Source: Yamagishiella unicocca | Taxonomy: Eukaryota > Chlorophyta > Chlorophyceae > Chlamydomonadales > Volvocaceae | Reading direction: 5' to 3' | DNA: 64,000 bases | NCBI GenBank assembly: GCA_003116995.1 | Contig: BDSL01000088.1 | Coordinates: forward strand, 372,001 to 436,000 | In this document: piece by piece, positions 1-11,017 of the stretch | How the letters are laid out: each line of letters opens with the position of its first letter | How positions within the stretch are numbered: the stretch's first letter is position 1 | Notes under the pieces: model-generated | Database searches by the model: none | Told to the model about the DNA's origin: nothing | What the model saw: only the letters and a program-made list of their open reading frames with translations | Position numbers and translations under genes: made by a program

Positions 1-177
1 ATAGAGCAGCTCATTCTTCAGTGCTCTAAAAGCCGTAAGAAGTCCCTTTCGCTTTTTAAGGCGCTTCTCCACGGTATCAATCAAGCCCTCGAATGAGAGC
101 GTAATAAAGATGAAACTGACAAGAAGGAGGGCAACGCGCCATCCTTCGATGCCAGTGACGCCTGGACCAGCAGCCAT
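1..177 (-). CDS. MLO-like protein, N-terminal exon (partial)
   Basis: The minus strand reads ATG at 177 and stays open for 59 codons to the window edge. After a short head (MAAGPGVTGIEGW) comes one hydrophobic helix (VALLLVSFIFITLSF), then E-G-L-I-D-T-V-E and a basic stretch (KRLKKRKGLL) leading into AFRALKNELLY. This order, an outside N-terminus, TM1, then an amphipathic basic helix ending in a 'K-x-E-L' segment, is the N-terminus of MLO seven-helix proteins of plants and algae, which are calmodulin-binding and, from work on plants, act as calcium channels. The remaining helices and the C-terminal calmodulin site lie outside the window. The codon after Tyr59 is not visible, so the exon may continue. 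Family assignment rests on pattern recognition of one exon. Confidence 0.6.
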   Translation of the reverse strand, partial: MAAGPGVTGIEGWRVALLLVSFIFITLSFEGLIDTVEKRLKKRKGLLTAFRALKNELLY

Positions 178-3100
178 TTCGTCGGAGCTGCTAGGTTCCT
201 AGGAGAACGATGTGCGCCCAGGCGCACACAATCCTTAAATATCCAGGGTATTGAGAACGAGTGAACCCATCCTCTGTGCGTGATGTGGTCCCGACTCCCG
301 GCTCAGCTTCGCGGCCGCGAAGGTCGCTAAAATATTCTATGCCGCGTGTCTGCTACAGCCAATGAATTTGGCAAAGTAGGGTACCATCGGCTGTGTGCCA
401 ATCAGAGTGAAAGTGACAAATGAGATCCATTGTGGTCGAGCGCAGTTCCAAGGGTTGCAACACCTCGAAGGTACGGTCGCACGGCAGCCCGACGTCCGAA
501 ATATATTGACGTGCACAAGCTCCATTTGTGACCCTGTATTGCTGCAACTAGCAGCAAATAAATGTTCTAAACTACCGGTAGTAATTGCCTGGGTACAAAC
601 CTAAGGAGCGTGAGCCGTAAAGCGGCTAGACCCTGCTTGACGTTGGGCAGCACGCAATTCATAGCGTGGCCATAAAGGATCTGAATTTAGTTATGCAGTG
701 GAACCGCATGTAGTGCATCGGACCGCGCTACCACGTAACCATACTTGCCCTTCCGAGCGCTGCCCCTCCTCGCTGTAAGCAAAGGCGTGATGCATAGGAC
801 CGGCTGTAATTGGCAAGGATGAGTATTCCCTATTTTGATTTTGAAGTAAGGTGGAAAGGGTAGTGTGAAATTACGGCACGCACCGTTTTGTGACGTTTTG
901 CGTTGCGAGACACGGGCCGTCGTTACATAGGTATTACTTCCATTTCGAAGGATACGGATTGTAGTTAACGGTATCATGGTTCTACGTCGGCTCTTTAGTT
1001 TTGTCCTATGGGGCCCCCGCTTGATTGCACCGTGTACTATGCGGTTTGGCCCCCGTACCTCGCTCCCCACCTAGTGTAGCCACCCTGCGTAGCACCCGCA
1101 CAAGTTCCCTGGCCAGGCCTTGCCGTCCCTCACTTAGTAGCAAGGACACGGGACTTCGTCGAGGCGGATCTAGGGCACTGGTGCATGCAGCTTGTGGCCG
1201 ATGCACCAAACTCAGACGGCCGGACCCTGGTAGCTGCGCGCACTCTGCCCAACAGCGTTCATTGGACGCGCGATGACGGCGTGGATGGCTGGATGTACCC
1301 TGACGTACGGATGGACAAGCAACCATCGCATCCTCGATCCAGTGACCTGCCTGAGAGTCGTTTTCGTTCTGGCCTGTACGGATGCGTCCCAGCCTCTGCG
1401 ATTGCGTTTGTACTAGTGCACCTTCACCTTAGGCTAGTTCATGGTTCATGGTGCCTGCTTGGATGGCACGAAGCGCATGCCGCATCCCGTCGCACCCGCC
1501 CATTGAGTAGTGTTTGCTTATGCAGTTGTGCTGCACCGGAAGCTAGCCGGTCGTCTGTTACCAGGAACTGTATACAAAAAGTGTTTGAATGAATGCACTC
1601 ATAGGAAAGGAGGTTAGGATAGAACGGGCGAGTACATAGGACGGGCTCAACGCCTTCAGGAGTCACGATCAACCGTCATTGGCAACTCAACCGGTCCATA
1701 TGAAAATACAGCATAACAACGAGCATGTGGGCCCGATGTGGATCAGAGAAGGTAGGCCCATTTGAGATCCGCACGTATGGGTGGTACTGGTAGGCGCTGG
1801 GTAGGTAACGGAAGATGAGAACGGACGGAGAGCGATGCGAAGCGCCCAGGAATGTCAATACTACCCGTTACATGCATTCATACCTCGACATGATTCGGAC
1901 AGGGTCGGATGCCAACCAACCGACGTTTCTGAGCGCAGCGACCGCTGACGGTATTTCGACTGTTGGTGTTCTATGACCCAGAACGGCATTAGCTTTGGCA
2001 ATGCTAATCGTCGGCCTTTATTTCAGAAAAGTAAACAGGTAGAAAAAAGGCTTTACCACACATCGATCAATGTCCTGGCTCTGGATCAGGGAGTCTCACC
2101 TGAGATATCGCTGCACCACTGGGCCATGCTGCCCCTGGGCCCGCCTGTGTGGGCGCCGCTGACACTGCAAGGGTGTGTTGTCCTCTAACCGCGCTGTCCT
2201 CTCTGGTGACACCCACTTGCTTCTTGTGCGCTTTTGCCAGCTTGCCATGCAAATCCTGCAGAATAGGCCAGCCATCAACCTTGTAGCCTTTCGGCATCCC
2301 GACAAAATGCCAGTGTATGTATTCATGCATGTTCGGTGCGTTTCTACATACAGACCCTGCTAGGGCATCGGATTCCTTGCTTCCATGCTAGGGCATCGGA
2401 TTCCATGCTTCCAGGGCGTCCAGCACGGAAGGCCCTTAAACACCCTACGTACTTCCCCACCTACCCCATATCAATCTGTTTCCAGCACTATCGAAGCACC
2501 TGGCACGGAATACTCCGGAATTATTACTATATATCTTCCGCACAAACCAACACCTTCGCCAATATACTGCTCACCAAATTTAGGGCGTTCGCCGCATCAC
2601 GCGTCAATGCGTGATTTCAACGCATTGCACTTTATTCCTCAATGAGCCCTAATATGTCTGCACCTAGCACATCCACACACGCTTGCGTCGACGCTGCTGC
2701 TTGCAAAGCATTACTCTTGTTCACTTGGGCCACGTGCCACATTAGGCGGCCGCAACGATTCGATGCACATGCCTGACCGCGTCAGTAGCTTTGCACTTTA
2801 GCTTAAGTTCTATAGAACCAATCTACCAACCTAACTAGACCACCTCAACATGACAGCGTGCATCCTCCACAATACTCACTTGCACACACTAACACTGGCC
2901 TCCTGACGAACACGGTATGGGATTGTTCCCATGGAGCCGGGCACCATCCACCCCCAGCAGCGATCGATGCTGCTGGTGGCAGCAGCGAAGCGGACGGTGG
3001 CAGCAGGGTGAAGGGTGACGTCGATGTGGAGGACAGCCGGGGCGGTGTGAGCGACGCGACTGGCAACCCAGGTGATCAGCCAGGCCCCAACAGCAGCGAT

Positions 3101-3225
3101 GGCGAAGGCAGTGAAATCACGGTCAACCGCGTCGGCGATGAGCTGGGCGACTTGCCCGATGACAGCAGTGATGACAGTGGGTTGGCTGGACGACGAGGCC
3201 GCCATGCGAATCGCACAGACCATAG
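178..3225. other. Intergenic, no supported gene
   Basis: No reading frame here has the codon bias or splice-site structure seen in the real genes of the window. A 19-bp direct repeat (starting TGCTAGGGCATCGG) occurs at about 2359-2377 and 2387-2405. A minus-strand open frame at 2876-3223 is alanine/valine-rich and uses C- or T-ending codons, but I do not recognise it. Confidence 0.5.
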
Positions 3226-3444
3226 GCCATCACGAAGTCGAGCGGCTCGCTGCGCATGCAGCCAGGACAGCTTGTCGTACTTCATGGAAACACAGTGCAT
3301 GCCGGCGACGCAGGGAAGGCTGGGTCATGGACCCCACGGCTCTACATCCATGTGCAAGATCGCCCACTGAAGAACGTCACCTTCCCCCTGGCCATGCATG
3401 AGACGTTTGTGGCGGCGAAGTTTGGCAAGTGGACCTCACATTAG
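3226..3444 (+). pseudogene. Fragment resembling the end of a 2-oxoglutarate/Fe(II) dioxygenase-type domain
   Basis: Following an in-frame stop near 3223, frame 1 is open to TAG at 3442-3444. It reads MQPGQLVVLHGNTVHAGDAG from 3256, then a segment ending in RLYIHVQ. The 'pGqLvvlHgntvHag...R-l-Y-i-h-v' arrangement is typical of the last strands of double-stranded beta-helix dioxygenases, where the second iron-binding His and the 2-oxoglutarate-binding Arg sit. No upstream exon carrying the H-x-D half could be found in the preceding kilobase, so this is either a terminal exon whose partners I cannot place or a remnant, possibly of a transposon that carried such an enzyme. Confidence 0.35.
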
Positions 3445-4286
3445 GGCCATTGCCACAGGACAGTGCGTAATCAAAGGTGAAAGTAAGCCGGGCCCATATA
3501 GCGAGTAGTGAAGGTCCTACGAAACCAGCGCGCCGTCAACTAACTTGTTTGCTGTTTGTCAGCTTGTTTGCTGCTTGTCGGTAGTGGTTGGTGCATGTGA
3601 CTACTGGCGTGCGCATATGGTAGATATGGGCTGGGGTGCTCCACATCGCACTCACCGCCGAGCGCGCGATTGTTTATGCACCATAACCACCATCTCACAT
3701 AGTCGGGCAAAATACTACATTTGGGGTGGCCGTGGGGCAGGGGGGCGCCACTGGTGCTGAGGGGGCGCCACGTACGTGCTACCAGGGCCCCTGGCCCTTC
3801 ACGACTCATTCCAGCCGAACTGTAAAGCACATCCTCCTGCAGCCCAGTCTACAATTCCACCGCAGGCAAAGTACATGCATGTCATTGAATGCCCTAGCCC
3901 AGAAGCTGTTGGCGGTGGGTTGTTTATGGTGCAATTAAGCACAGCCAACGAACACAGAAGTGAATCTACGCAATATTACACCATAACCATCGTCGATAGT
4001 CACACCAGCGGTGAACACAAGAAGGACGGCACCGGCAATTTCTTACCACTAAGTTATTAAGAAAGGGTATTGCAGCTACCGTGTTGCTTAGCGTTGCTTA
4101 GCATTTTTCTTTGCTAAGAGAGCGTTAAGCCGGTTTCCGTGCGTGCTCAGCAGCCCTTGAGTCTGCTTAGCGGGCCCGCCCTCCTGCCGTTTCTCAGCCT
4201 GTTAAGCTGCTAAATCACTGATTTAACCCATATAGCCGTTTGGTAGGGCCTCCAGCAGGCCCGCTGCAATGGCCTGCTTAAAAATG

Positions 4287-4352
4287 GGCCCGCCCTACCT
4301 CGCCTTTCGGCCCGCCCTACCTCGCCTTTCGGCCCGCCCTACCTTGCCTTCC
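4287..4352. repeat. 22-bp tandem repeat, three copies
   Basis: Units at 4287-4308, 4309-4330 and 4331-4352 begin GGCCCGCCCTACC. The first two are identical and the third differs at two bases. Confidence 0.9.
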
Positions 4353-4912
4353 GGCCCGGGTAAAGCTGTCCTTTCGACCCCTTCTGCCCGGTCCCCAGCA
4401 CTCGTGCAAGTAGCGTCTACGTACGTACGTGTGGCCAAAGCCGGGCACACCGCACACGACCGTTCGTCCGTTCCGTCCAGTCAAAGCTTCGCCGCGATAA
4501 ACATATACCGGTACTATCATGTATGCTCTGTATGTTACGCCGTGGTTCTACTACTGCACGCGCTCCCTTTCCCTGCGACGCCCAGCCCGCTGCCCTCCAT
4601 CGCGCATTGCCCGAACGTCATTATATATATAACGGTTCGAGTCAAACAAAACGCATGATCAGTCGGCGACGAACCTGCACCAGCAGGGAATGCCTACCGT
4701 TGAAGGTACGATGGCGCTGCTGGGCTCAGTTCCCCGTCTCTCACGCACACCCGGGCGTCCTGCCTTGCACTGGTGGCAGCAGGCGCTTGGCGTTTCAGCC
4801 GTCACGCCATGGGCGAGGCCGTGCGGAGTCCTCTCCACCAGCCGGCTGCCGCCAGCGGCCAGCTGTCGTACGTCTCCATGCCCGCCCTCACCCGCATCAC
4901 GGGCACCGTGGA

Positions 4913-5003
4913 CATCAATACAAGGGTTTCTAAATGTATAGTCCATCAATATAAGGGTTTCTTAATGCCTAGCCTAAGGCATCAATACAAGGGTTTATTA
5001 ATG
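4913..5003. repeat. 24-bp unit, three spaced copies
   Basis: Three copies of a unit built around ATCAATA(C/T)AAGGGTTT, each ending in (T/A)AATG, separated by 7 and about 13 bp. Confidence 0.8.
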
Positions 5004-5474
5004 TCCGCGAGATTAAGACCCTCTCCACGAGGTTAAGACCCTCTGTTATCCATACATCTGGAAACGCAAAGCCTCGTAGTACCGGGTGAGCCCTCGTCAA
5101 GGGCTTGGCAGCTTCATCTGACGAGTGAACCCTCTCAAGACACACAGACAACCTAACGCTGTTGATCGGCAGCTACGCAAACCGACTCCACGCGCGAGCT
5201 CGCTCGACATTGAAAACCCCAAACCCGCGTTTCGGAGCACGTGGGAGCCCTCGGGTGTCTACTCGAGGGCGGGGCAGCCTGCTGGACCCCGCGAGCGCCC
5301 GTCCGCAGCATCAAAGGCGGGTCCCCGCTGGTATTCTGCTTCAGCCGCTGCGCTGCGGTCCACTCACGCCGGCCCCCATCCGCCGCCCGCAGCACTGTAA
5401 CCGGCACAACAACCTGCGGCCGCGGAAGGGGCTACCAGTGGCTACCTGATTGGAACCTCCCTCAACAGGGGGGC

Positions 5475-8400
5475 TCAGGAGGGCGCAGTGATGGGCTTGA
5501 GCCAGTGCTGGCACGCCTCCACCGCCCACCAGCAGATCGTGCAGCTGGGCACCTGCTGGGCCAGGCGCGGGACCACGCCCACCCAAAGAGCCCCCGGGCC
5601 CCGCTTGGCCACCATCCAAGCGCCCGTCTTGAAGAAGGACGTCAATTGGCCCACCGCGTTCAGGCTGATCGCGTCCGTTGCGTGGGTCTACGACGGCGGG
5701 GGCAGGGCGCCAACGGTGTTGGGGTTGAGGGTCTTAAGAGTTTTAGGGTCTGAGTTGGGGGGTGGGGTCTAGGTCTGAGCTGACGTAAGGAAGGAGGCTG
5801 GTTCAGTGCGTAGGGGCGGTCGCCGCCAAGAGGGTCAGCCAGTCAGTCAGGTGGGTTGCGAAAACCGTTTTACGCGACGTGACAGGATAGTTGGCGCATG
5901 GTCAGGTGGGTGGGTGGAGGGGCTGCGGACCGTGGCTGGGTGGCGATTCTTACCTTCACTTCCTCCATCGGCACCCCCTCCCGCACCTCACACCCACCCA
6001 CCCACCTGCATGTACGTCTTCACCACGTCGAAGGGCATCGAGATGAGGGTGGCGGCGCTTCCTGCTGCAGCGCCGATGGCGATGTCCCACATCTGTGATC
6101 AGGAGGGCGGAGGGAGGAGGGTTGAGGACGCAGTGCAGTGTGAGGAGGGAGGAGGGTTGAGGACGCAGTGCAGTGTCGGGAGGCAGGAGGGTTGAGGAGA
6201 GGCACGCCGGCAAGCAAGGAGCAGCGGGCAGCGGCACGCCGATGTCAGGGGGCGGCTGCGGGGGCAGGTTGGGGCTGTGCGAGAAAATGCACGCTGGGCG
6301 GTCGCTGTCAGACACCGGCAGGGCCAACCCGGCTCAGAGTCAGTACCAGATTTTGAGACGCGGACGCCAGCGACACAATACCCCCCTGCAGCATACGATA
6401 CCCGTACTCGAGGCCCGCGAACACCCAGGTCCAAGTCCACTTCGTACTCGTCGTACATATACCGTCTACCATGTCCCCTTACGTACGTACATGTCCTACA
6501 CGAGCCGTCACGATGCCCCCTAAACCCTAAACCGCTAACCGTGGCCCTCCAAAAGCCCAGATCCTCCTCCCCTTCCTCCGAGCCCTCATCAATCCAATGA
6601 TTTCAATCAGCACCTGCGTCGGAATCTTGCTCTTGGCACCAAAGAGCTCCGAGTCGACGCCAGCGGCCTTGCTGACGGCTTGATTGTACACGTCACGCAG
6701 CTGGCTGTACGTCGCCAGCTCGCTGATGTCGTACGGGAAGGACTCCAAGCAGTACGGCAGGAAGCCCCAGTAGAGGCCCATGGGTCCCTGCTCCGCGGTG
6801 GTAGGGGTGGGGCGACAACCGGTAAGGAAGCAAACACCAATAGGGGGCAACGAATGAACGAGTGACAAGTTTACATCCGAGTGACAAGCTTGCATCCCTT
6901 CGCACTGCCCAAGTGGAAAGGGGCGGCATGACCCACACACCTGGGAGCTAGCGCAACGAACGCGAGCCTGGGCCAGCTTACGCGCCCCCCCGAGGCCTTT
7001 CCTCGCCGAGGTTCCTCAGCTCGACAATCCAATGCGTGCGCTGCCCGCTGACCCAGCCGCCCGAGCTCACTGATCCGCCTCTTCCCCCCCCCACCATCCG
7101 CCCCCAACCCCGGCCCCTTATCCACCCTCCCTCATCCCCACTCGTCCACGCATCAGCTGCCACCCGCCTGCCGACCCACGGGTCTCCTCTCAGCACGCCT
7201 GGCAACCCACAGTCTCCTCGCAGCCCTCCTGACCCACCTGCGTGCGCACCACTTTACCCATCTCCTTGAACAGATTGCCGCTGATGATCCCCGCCTGCGC
7301 CTGGTGGCGGAACAGCTCCAGGGGGCCCTCCACCAGAGCCGTGAAGATGGCGCCCGCCTGCGGGGGGGGAGGGGTAAAAACACGCATGGGGAGAGGGGAC
7401 ATGTAGGGTGGTCGAATCGCCGGCTGCAAGCGGTGTGCCGGCGGCCGGCAGCTGACTTGCCGGAGCAGCTCCGGAGCTGCCCCACTGGCGGCGGAGGGAA
7501 GGGCCCGACATATTGCAGTGCCGCACATCAGTGGCGCCGCGAGTCTCGCAAAACCGCACGGGGCAGCGTCATGCCCAACGACCGCCGCAGCCGGCACACC
7601 ACCTCTCCGAACTCAGGGTGTCGACTCTTGACCCCCGAGTCTCGCCTCTTGACCCCGGGCCGCACCCCTGCCCTGACGACCCCCCCGGCCTCCCGGCCCC
7701 CCTCCCATACACACAATCCCCGCCTCCCTGCCGCAACCCCCCCCCCGGCCCCGCCTACACAAGGCAGCACTCCTGATGCACGGCCCTGATCCCCGCCCCC
7801 CCCCCCGCTGGCGGCCGCCGCCGACCTACCGTTGCGCCAACCATGTTAGCCCGCGCCAGTAACCGAACGTCCGACCCATCTGCGGCGCCGCCATGGCCGT
7901 GGCCCCCGCCGCCGGAGCCGCCTGCGGGGGAACAGGGTGGTTTGTGCTGGTTGGGCGGACATGGCCCGGTGTCGTATGGGGCTGGGCTCACCGAACTGGT
8001 GCTGGCTGCTGATGCTGGCGCTGGCTGCTGGTGCGAGCAGCCAGCGCCCGCAGCCCCTCAGCAAGAAGGGCGCTGCCCCCCACCCGCTCTGCAGCGCCCT
8101 CACAGCCCTCGACATCCAGATGAGGTGCTCCCGTTGATTTGAGGACGCTGCCCACGCCAGTGGGTGCCCCCCCTGAACACAACCTGTCGTAGAGTACGAC
8201 ACCCAACCCAATGGCCGAGCTACTGCCGCGCAAGCAGCTCCCTCCCGGTTTGGCTCGTTATACCCGTTACACGCACGTGTCGCTGCCCCCGTAGAGAGTT
8301 GTTCCTTCCCTGTGTCGCGTCCCTCGACCTTGCACGGCTCACCAGCCGCACCTCCCATCTACCCCCACGCCCTCCCTCCCACCTGCTGGCAACTGCTTCC

Positions 8401-9449
8401 CCCCCACGCCCTCCCTCCCACCTCCTGGCAGCTGCTTCCCCCCCACGCCCTCCCTCCCACCTCCTGGCAGCTGCTTCCCCCCCACGCCCTCCCTCCCACC
8501 TGCCGGCAGCTGCACCGTCTCGTCGTGCATGTGGTGCCCGCTGCTCACGTGCAGGTGTGCCGTACCCCCTGCCGAGGTGTGCACGTGGACGCCGGAGTCC
8601 GGGATGATGGCCGCGCCGCCGGGCAGTTGCCGCAGCTGCTCCTGCTCCTGCTGCATCACGTCCAACGCGGCGCGCTTCGCTGTGCAGAAGGTGAGCCAGT
8701 GGATGGCCCCCACCACTACACTGAACGCGGTGGCGCTCCCAATGCCGCTGTATAGCTGCCGCGCCAAATGTGGGCCCCAGCCATCGCGCGTCATGGCTCG
8801 TACCACGGCTGCGGCGCTGATGCCGTCCGCTTGACAGCGCACCTGGGGTTGTCGTGGGTTGGTTGGGGGAGGTTGTGGACGTCAGCATTGGTTAGTTGCA
8901 TCAGGACGGCCGACGGACAGCGAAGTGGGCGTGGGCTGCAGGGGGCGCGAGGAGTTTGCTACGGTGGGGTAACAAACCGCAGTCGCCAATACAAAAAGAT
9001 ACTAAACGTTGGATAGAACCCCGACTTTGCATCGAGCTGCTTTACAGCCGAACAAACACAGACGGGCGTAGTTACCTTAATTGTCTCCAAAGGGTAAAGG
9101 AGAACAATTTGAGATACTTCGCCTACAGCTCCACAAATAGCGTCCACCACTGGCTGTGGTAACAAGAATTTGCTGCGTACGCGGCACGAATGCGCAGAAG
9201 GTCAGGTCGTTGGCCGACATGAACTGCTGCGGCGTCCAGCGCTTGCAAAGCCTACTCGCTGCGGCATAGCTCAAAATTATGCAATCCTCACCCCTGGGTA
9301 TGTTGTGGGCGGGCGCCGGGCCGCCGCGTGCGGCGTGCGTTCAGCGCGACGCCAGCGCCCACAGCCACGGACGCCGCGACAGCCACGCGAGCCAGCTGTG
9401 CACGTTGATGCGGGTGAGGCATACTCATGCCCCTCAAGAAATTGCTCAT
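5475..9449 (-). CDS. Mitochondrial carrier family (SLC25) protein, 8 exons
   Basis: Exons on the minus strand: 9449-9292, 9172-9076, 8842-8500, 7921-7830, 7357-7238, 6787-6614, 6092-6006, 5687-5475 (TGA). All junctions are GT-AG and phases agree, giving 427 residues. Each of the three carrier repeats shows its signature P-x-[DE]-x-x-[KR] motif: PLETIKVRCQ (about residue 80), PLELFRHQAQ (about 242) and PFDVVKTYMQ (about 347). These proteins are six-helix exchangers of the inner mitochondrial (or plastid) membrane. The first exon is basic and Ala-rich with a hydrophobic run (VAVAASVAVGAGVAL), compatible with an organelle-targeting segment. An unusual His/Gly-rich insert (HVHTSAGG...HLHVSSGHHMHDE...GGGGHGHGG) of roughly 50 residues separates repeat 1 from repeat 2. 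The substrate cannot be read from sequence; the S-adenosylmethionine-carrier-like group is one possibility. Confidence 0.88.
6788..7237 (-). other. Carrier intron 5 with introner-like block
   Basis: This intron begins at 7237 on the minus strand. Within 70 bases of its donor it contains a block (7171-7190, plus-strand CCGACCCACGGGTCTCCTCT) that also occurs in introns of the gene at 55371-63360, at 62252-62271 and inverted near 59144-59164. The rest is unremarkable. Confidence 0.6.
8362..8520. repeat. About 40-bp minisatellite inside a carrier intron
   Basis: Four near-identical units of roughly 40 bp (CCCACGCCCTCCCTCCCACC followed by a CTGGCA/GCTGC tract) lie across the donor end of the third intron of the carrier gene. 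The last unit overlaps the exon edge at 8500, so the exon's final codons (QLPAG) are part of the repeat. Confidence 0.85.
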
Positions 9450-10560
9450 ATTTCTGGCTCCTTTTGGCGCTGGTGTTTGAGCTGGTGCTGGTGCTTAGTC
9501 CTGGACCGCCAAGCTTCAGGCCCGCCGGCTTACGTCCACCCCTTGAAAACAACAAACAAAGCCTTCGGTTGTTCTTAATCCAGAGACGTCGTGCGATATT
9601 GCATACTGGCACAGTAAATTGGGCATCGAATCGACTCGGCGCCACGAATCAGAATATCAGTAGGGCGTGGTGAGCTAACACGTGTGACACTTGTGTATGG
9701 GATGTGGCCTACCTTTGAAAGCTGAAAGTCATACTTATGCAGGGAAGTAGTCTATGTGGCAACCAAACCGTTGGCGGTGGACACTGCGCGCCGGAACCAA
9801 GCAGTTCTGTCGCATGCAGGCATAACAGCAGTCGACAGACACCTGGAACTCCTACGCATTGCCACGCTTATCCATTTTGTATCAGTTCTTACATCGTCCG
9901 GTAGCCATGCAGTGAGGGAGCCATCGAGTCAAGGGGCCAATGTCGGCGAGGTTCGCCGATGCCAGGCGTGAATGGGAGGCTCACAGCAGGGGTGCAGGCG
10001 GTATACATGTTTTTACTGAATGCAGGGCTTACAGCAGGGGTGCAGACGTTATACATGGTTTTACTGAATGCAGGGCAGGGCATCCGGTATGAACATGCAC
10101 GGGAGGCGGGTTCCACAATGGCGTGCAACGTTGCGCGCTGCATGATGTGGATGCGGTCTTTGCGATACCTTTAGCGACGAGTAGGGACCAGTCGTCACCC
10201 ACTGCTTAGTAGTCGTTTTTGTTACGGAAAGCATAGTGTTTACACCGACGTCTGCAAAGCACGACCCTGCAGCGCAAGCTGTTGTCACGTGCCCTGACGG
10301 CGCCTCCGAGCTGGGACAAAGCAGGCCAGACGGTGACGTGGGGACAGCCGGCCAACTAGGAAAAGGAGGCGGGGCAAGCGGGAGGGGGGGCAGCGCGGTG
10401 GCCATCCAATGCACACCGTATGCATCAGCGTGCACTTGTGCATGGGAACCGTTACGGCCGCCTCCACACTTGTAAATCTAGGTTGGTTGCCTAGGTTGGT
10501 TGCCCAAAAAATTAAGTTGTTTTTTTAGTAGTGATAATAGTTAATACATGAAATATAGTC
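9450..10560. other. Intergenic between carrier and H2A genes
   Basis: Upstream region of the carrier gene and downstream region of H2A. No gene seen. Two copies of a roughly 55-bp unit containing GCAGGGGTGCAG and TTTTACTGAATGCAGGGC lie at about 9984-10080. Confidence 0.5.
9984..10080. repeat. Two-copy tandem repeat, about 55 bp
   Basis: Both units run from (A)CAGCAGGGGTGCAG through ATACATG and TTTTACTGAATGCAGGGC with few differences. Confidence 0.75.
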
Positions 10561-10563
10561 GGT

Positions 10564-10579
10564 GGTGTTGAAAAACACC
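10564..10579 (-). terminator. Histone 3' stem-loop of the H2A gene
   Basis: GGTGTT-GAAA-AACACC on the plus strand is a perfect 6-bp stem with a 4-nt loop, 42 bp beyond the H2A stop. Read on the minus strand it is GGTGTT-TTTC-AACACC, the form of the palindrome that ends replication-dependent histone mRNAs in Chlamydomonas and Volvox. Confidence 0.9.
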
Positions 10580-10621
10580 GTGTTGTTTGCGGGCGACCCG
10601 CCGGGAAGATTTGGCAGCTGC

Positions 10622-11017
10622 TTACGCCTCCTCCTCAGCCGAGCCCTTAGCCCCCTTGGACTTCTTGGGCAGCAGCACAGCGTGAATGTTTGGCAGCACG
10701 CCACCGGAAGCGATGGTCACCTCGCCCAGAAGCTTGCCCAGCTCCTCATCGTTGCGGATGGCGAGCTGAATGTGGCGAGGAACAATGCGGTTCTTTTTGT
10801 TATCGCGAGCTGCATTACCGGCGAGCTCCAGAACCTCAGCGGTCAGGTATTCCAGGACGGCCGCCAAGTAGACGGGCGCGCCAGCGCCAACGCGCTCGGC
10901 ATACTTGCCCTTCTTAAGATACCGGGCAATGCGACCAACAGGAAACTGCAGGCCAGCCTTGGAACTGCGGCTCACAGCCTTCTTGCCGGCAGTCTTGCCC
11001 TTGCCGCGGCCAGCCAT
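10622..11017 (-). CDS. Histone H2A
   Basis: Single-exon gene, ATG at 11017 on the minus strand, 131 residues. The N-terminal tail is [20 protein letters not shown], followed by the H2A signature [14 protein letters not shown], the fold helices with the acidic-patch residues ([17 protein letters not shown] and NDEELGKLL), and [18 protein letters not shown]. The last lacks the SQ-E motif of H2A.X, so this is a canonical replication-dependent H2A that pairs with H2B in the nucleosome core. An in-frame upstream extension to 11080 is open, but the conserved MAGRGK start decides for 11017. It lacks introns, ends in a histone stem-loop, and is divergent to H2B 288 bp away, so the two are probably co-expressed in S phase. 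Confidence 0.98.
   Translation of the reverse strand: MAGRGKGKTAGKKAVSRSSKAGLQFPVGRIARYLKKGKYAERVGAGAPVYLAAVLEYLTAEVLELAGNAARDNKKNRIVPRHIQLAIRNDEELGKLLGEVTIASGGVLPNIHAVLLPKKSKGAKGSAEEEA

Larger units (their letters stand above)
3445..5474. other. Intergenic with short tandem repeats
   Basis: No supported gene. The stretch contains a 22-bp unit repeated three times (4287-4352) and three copies of a 24-bp unit containing AATACAAGGGTTT between about 4913 and 5003. The end of the carrier gene on the minus strand begins at 5475. Confidence 0.5.

Noticed and set aside
4600..4660. Possible tRNA B-box (GGTTCGAGTC)
   Set aside because: No matching A-box or cloverleaf can be formed; no tRNA gene found anywhere in the window.
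8362..8520. Regularly spaced 40-bp repeats as a CRISPR-like array
   Set aside because: Units are contiguous without unique spacers and lie in an intron of a eukaryotic gene; this is a minisatellite.
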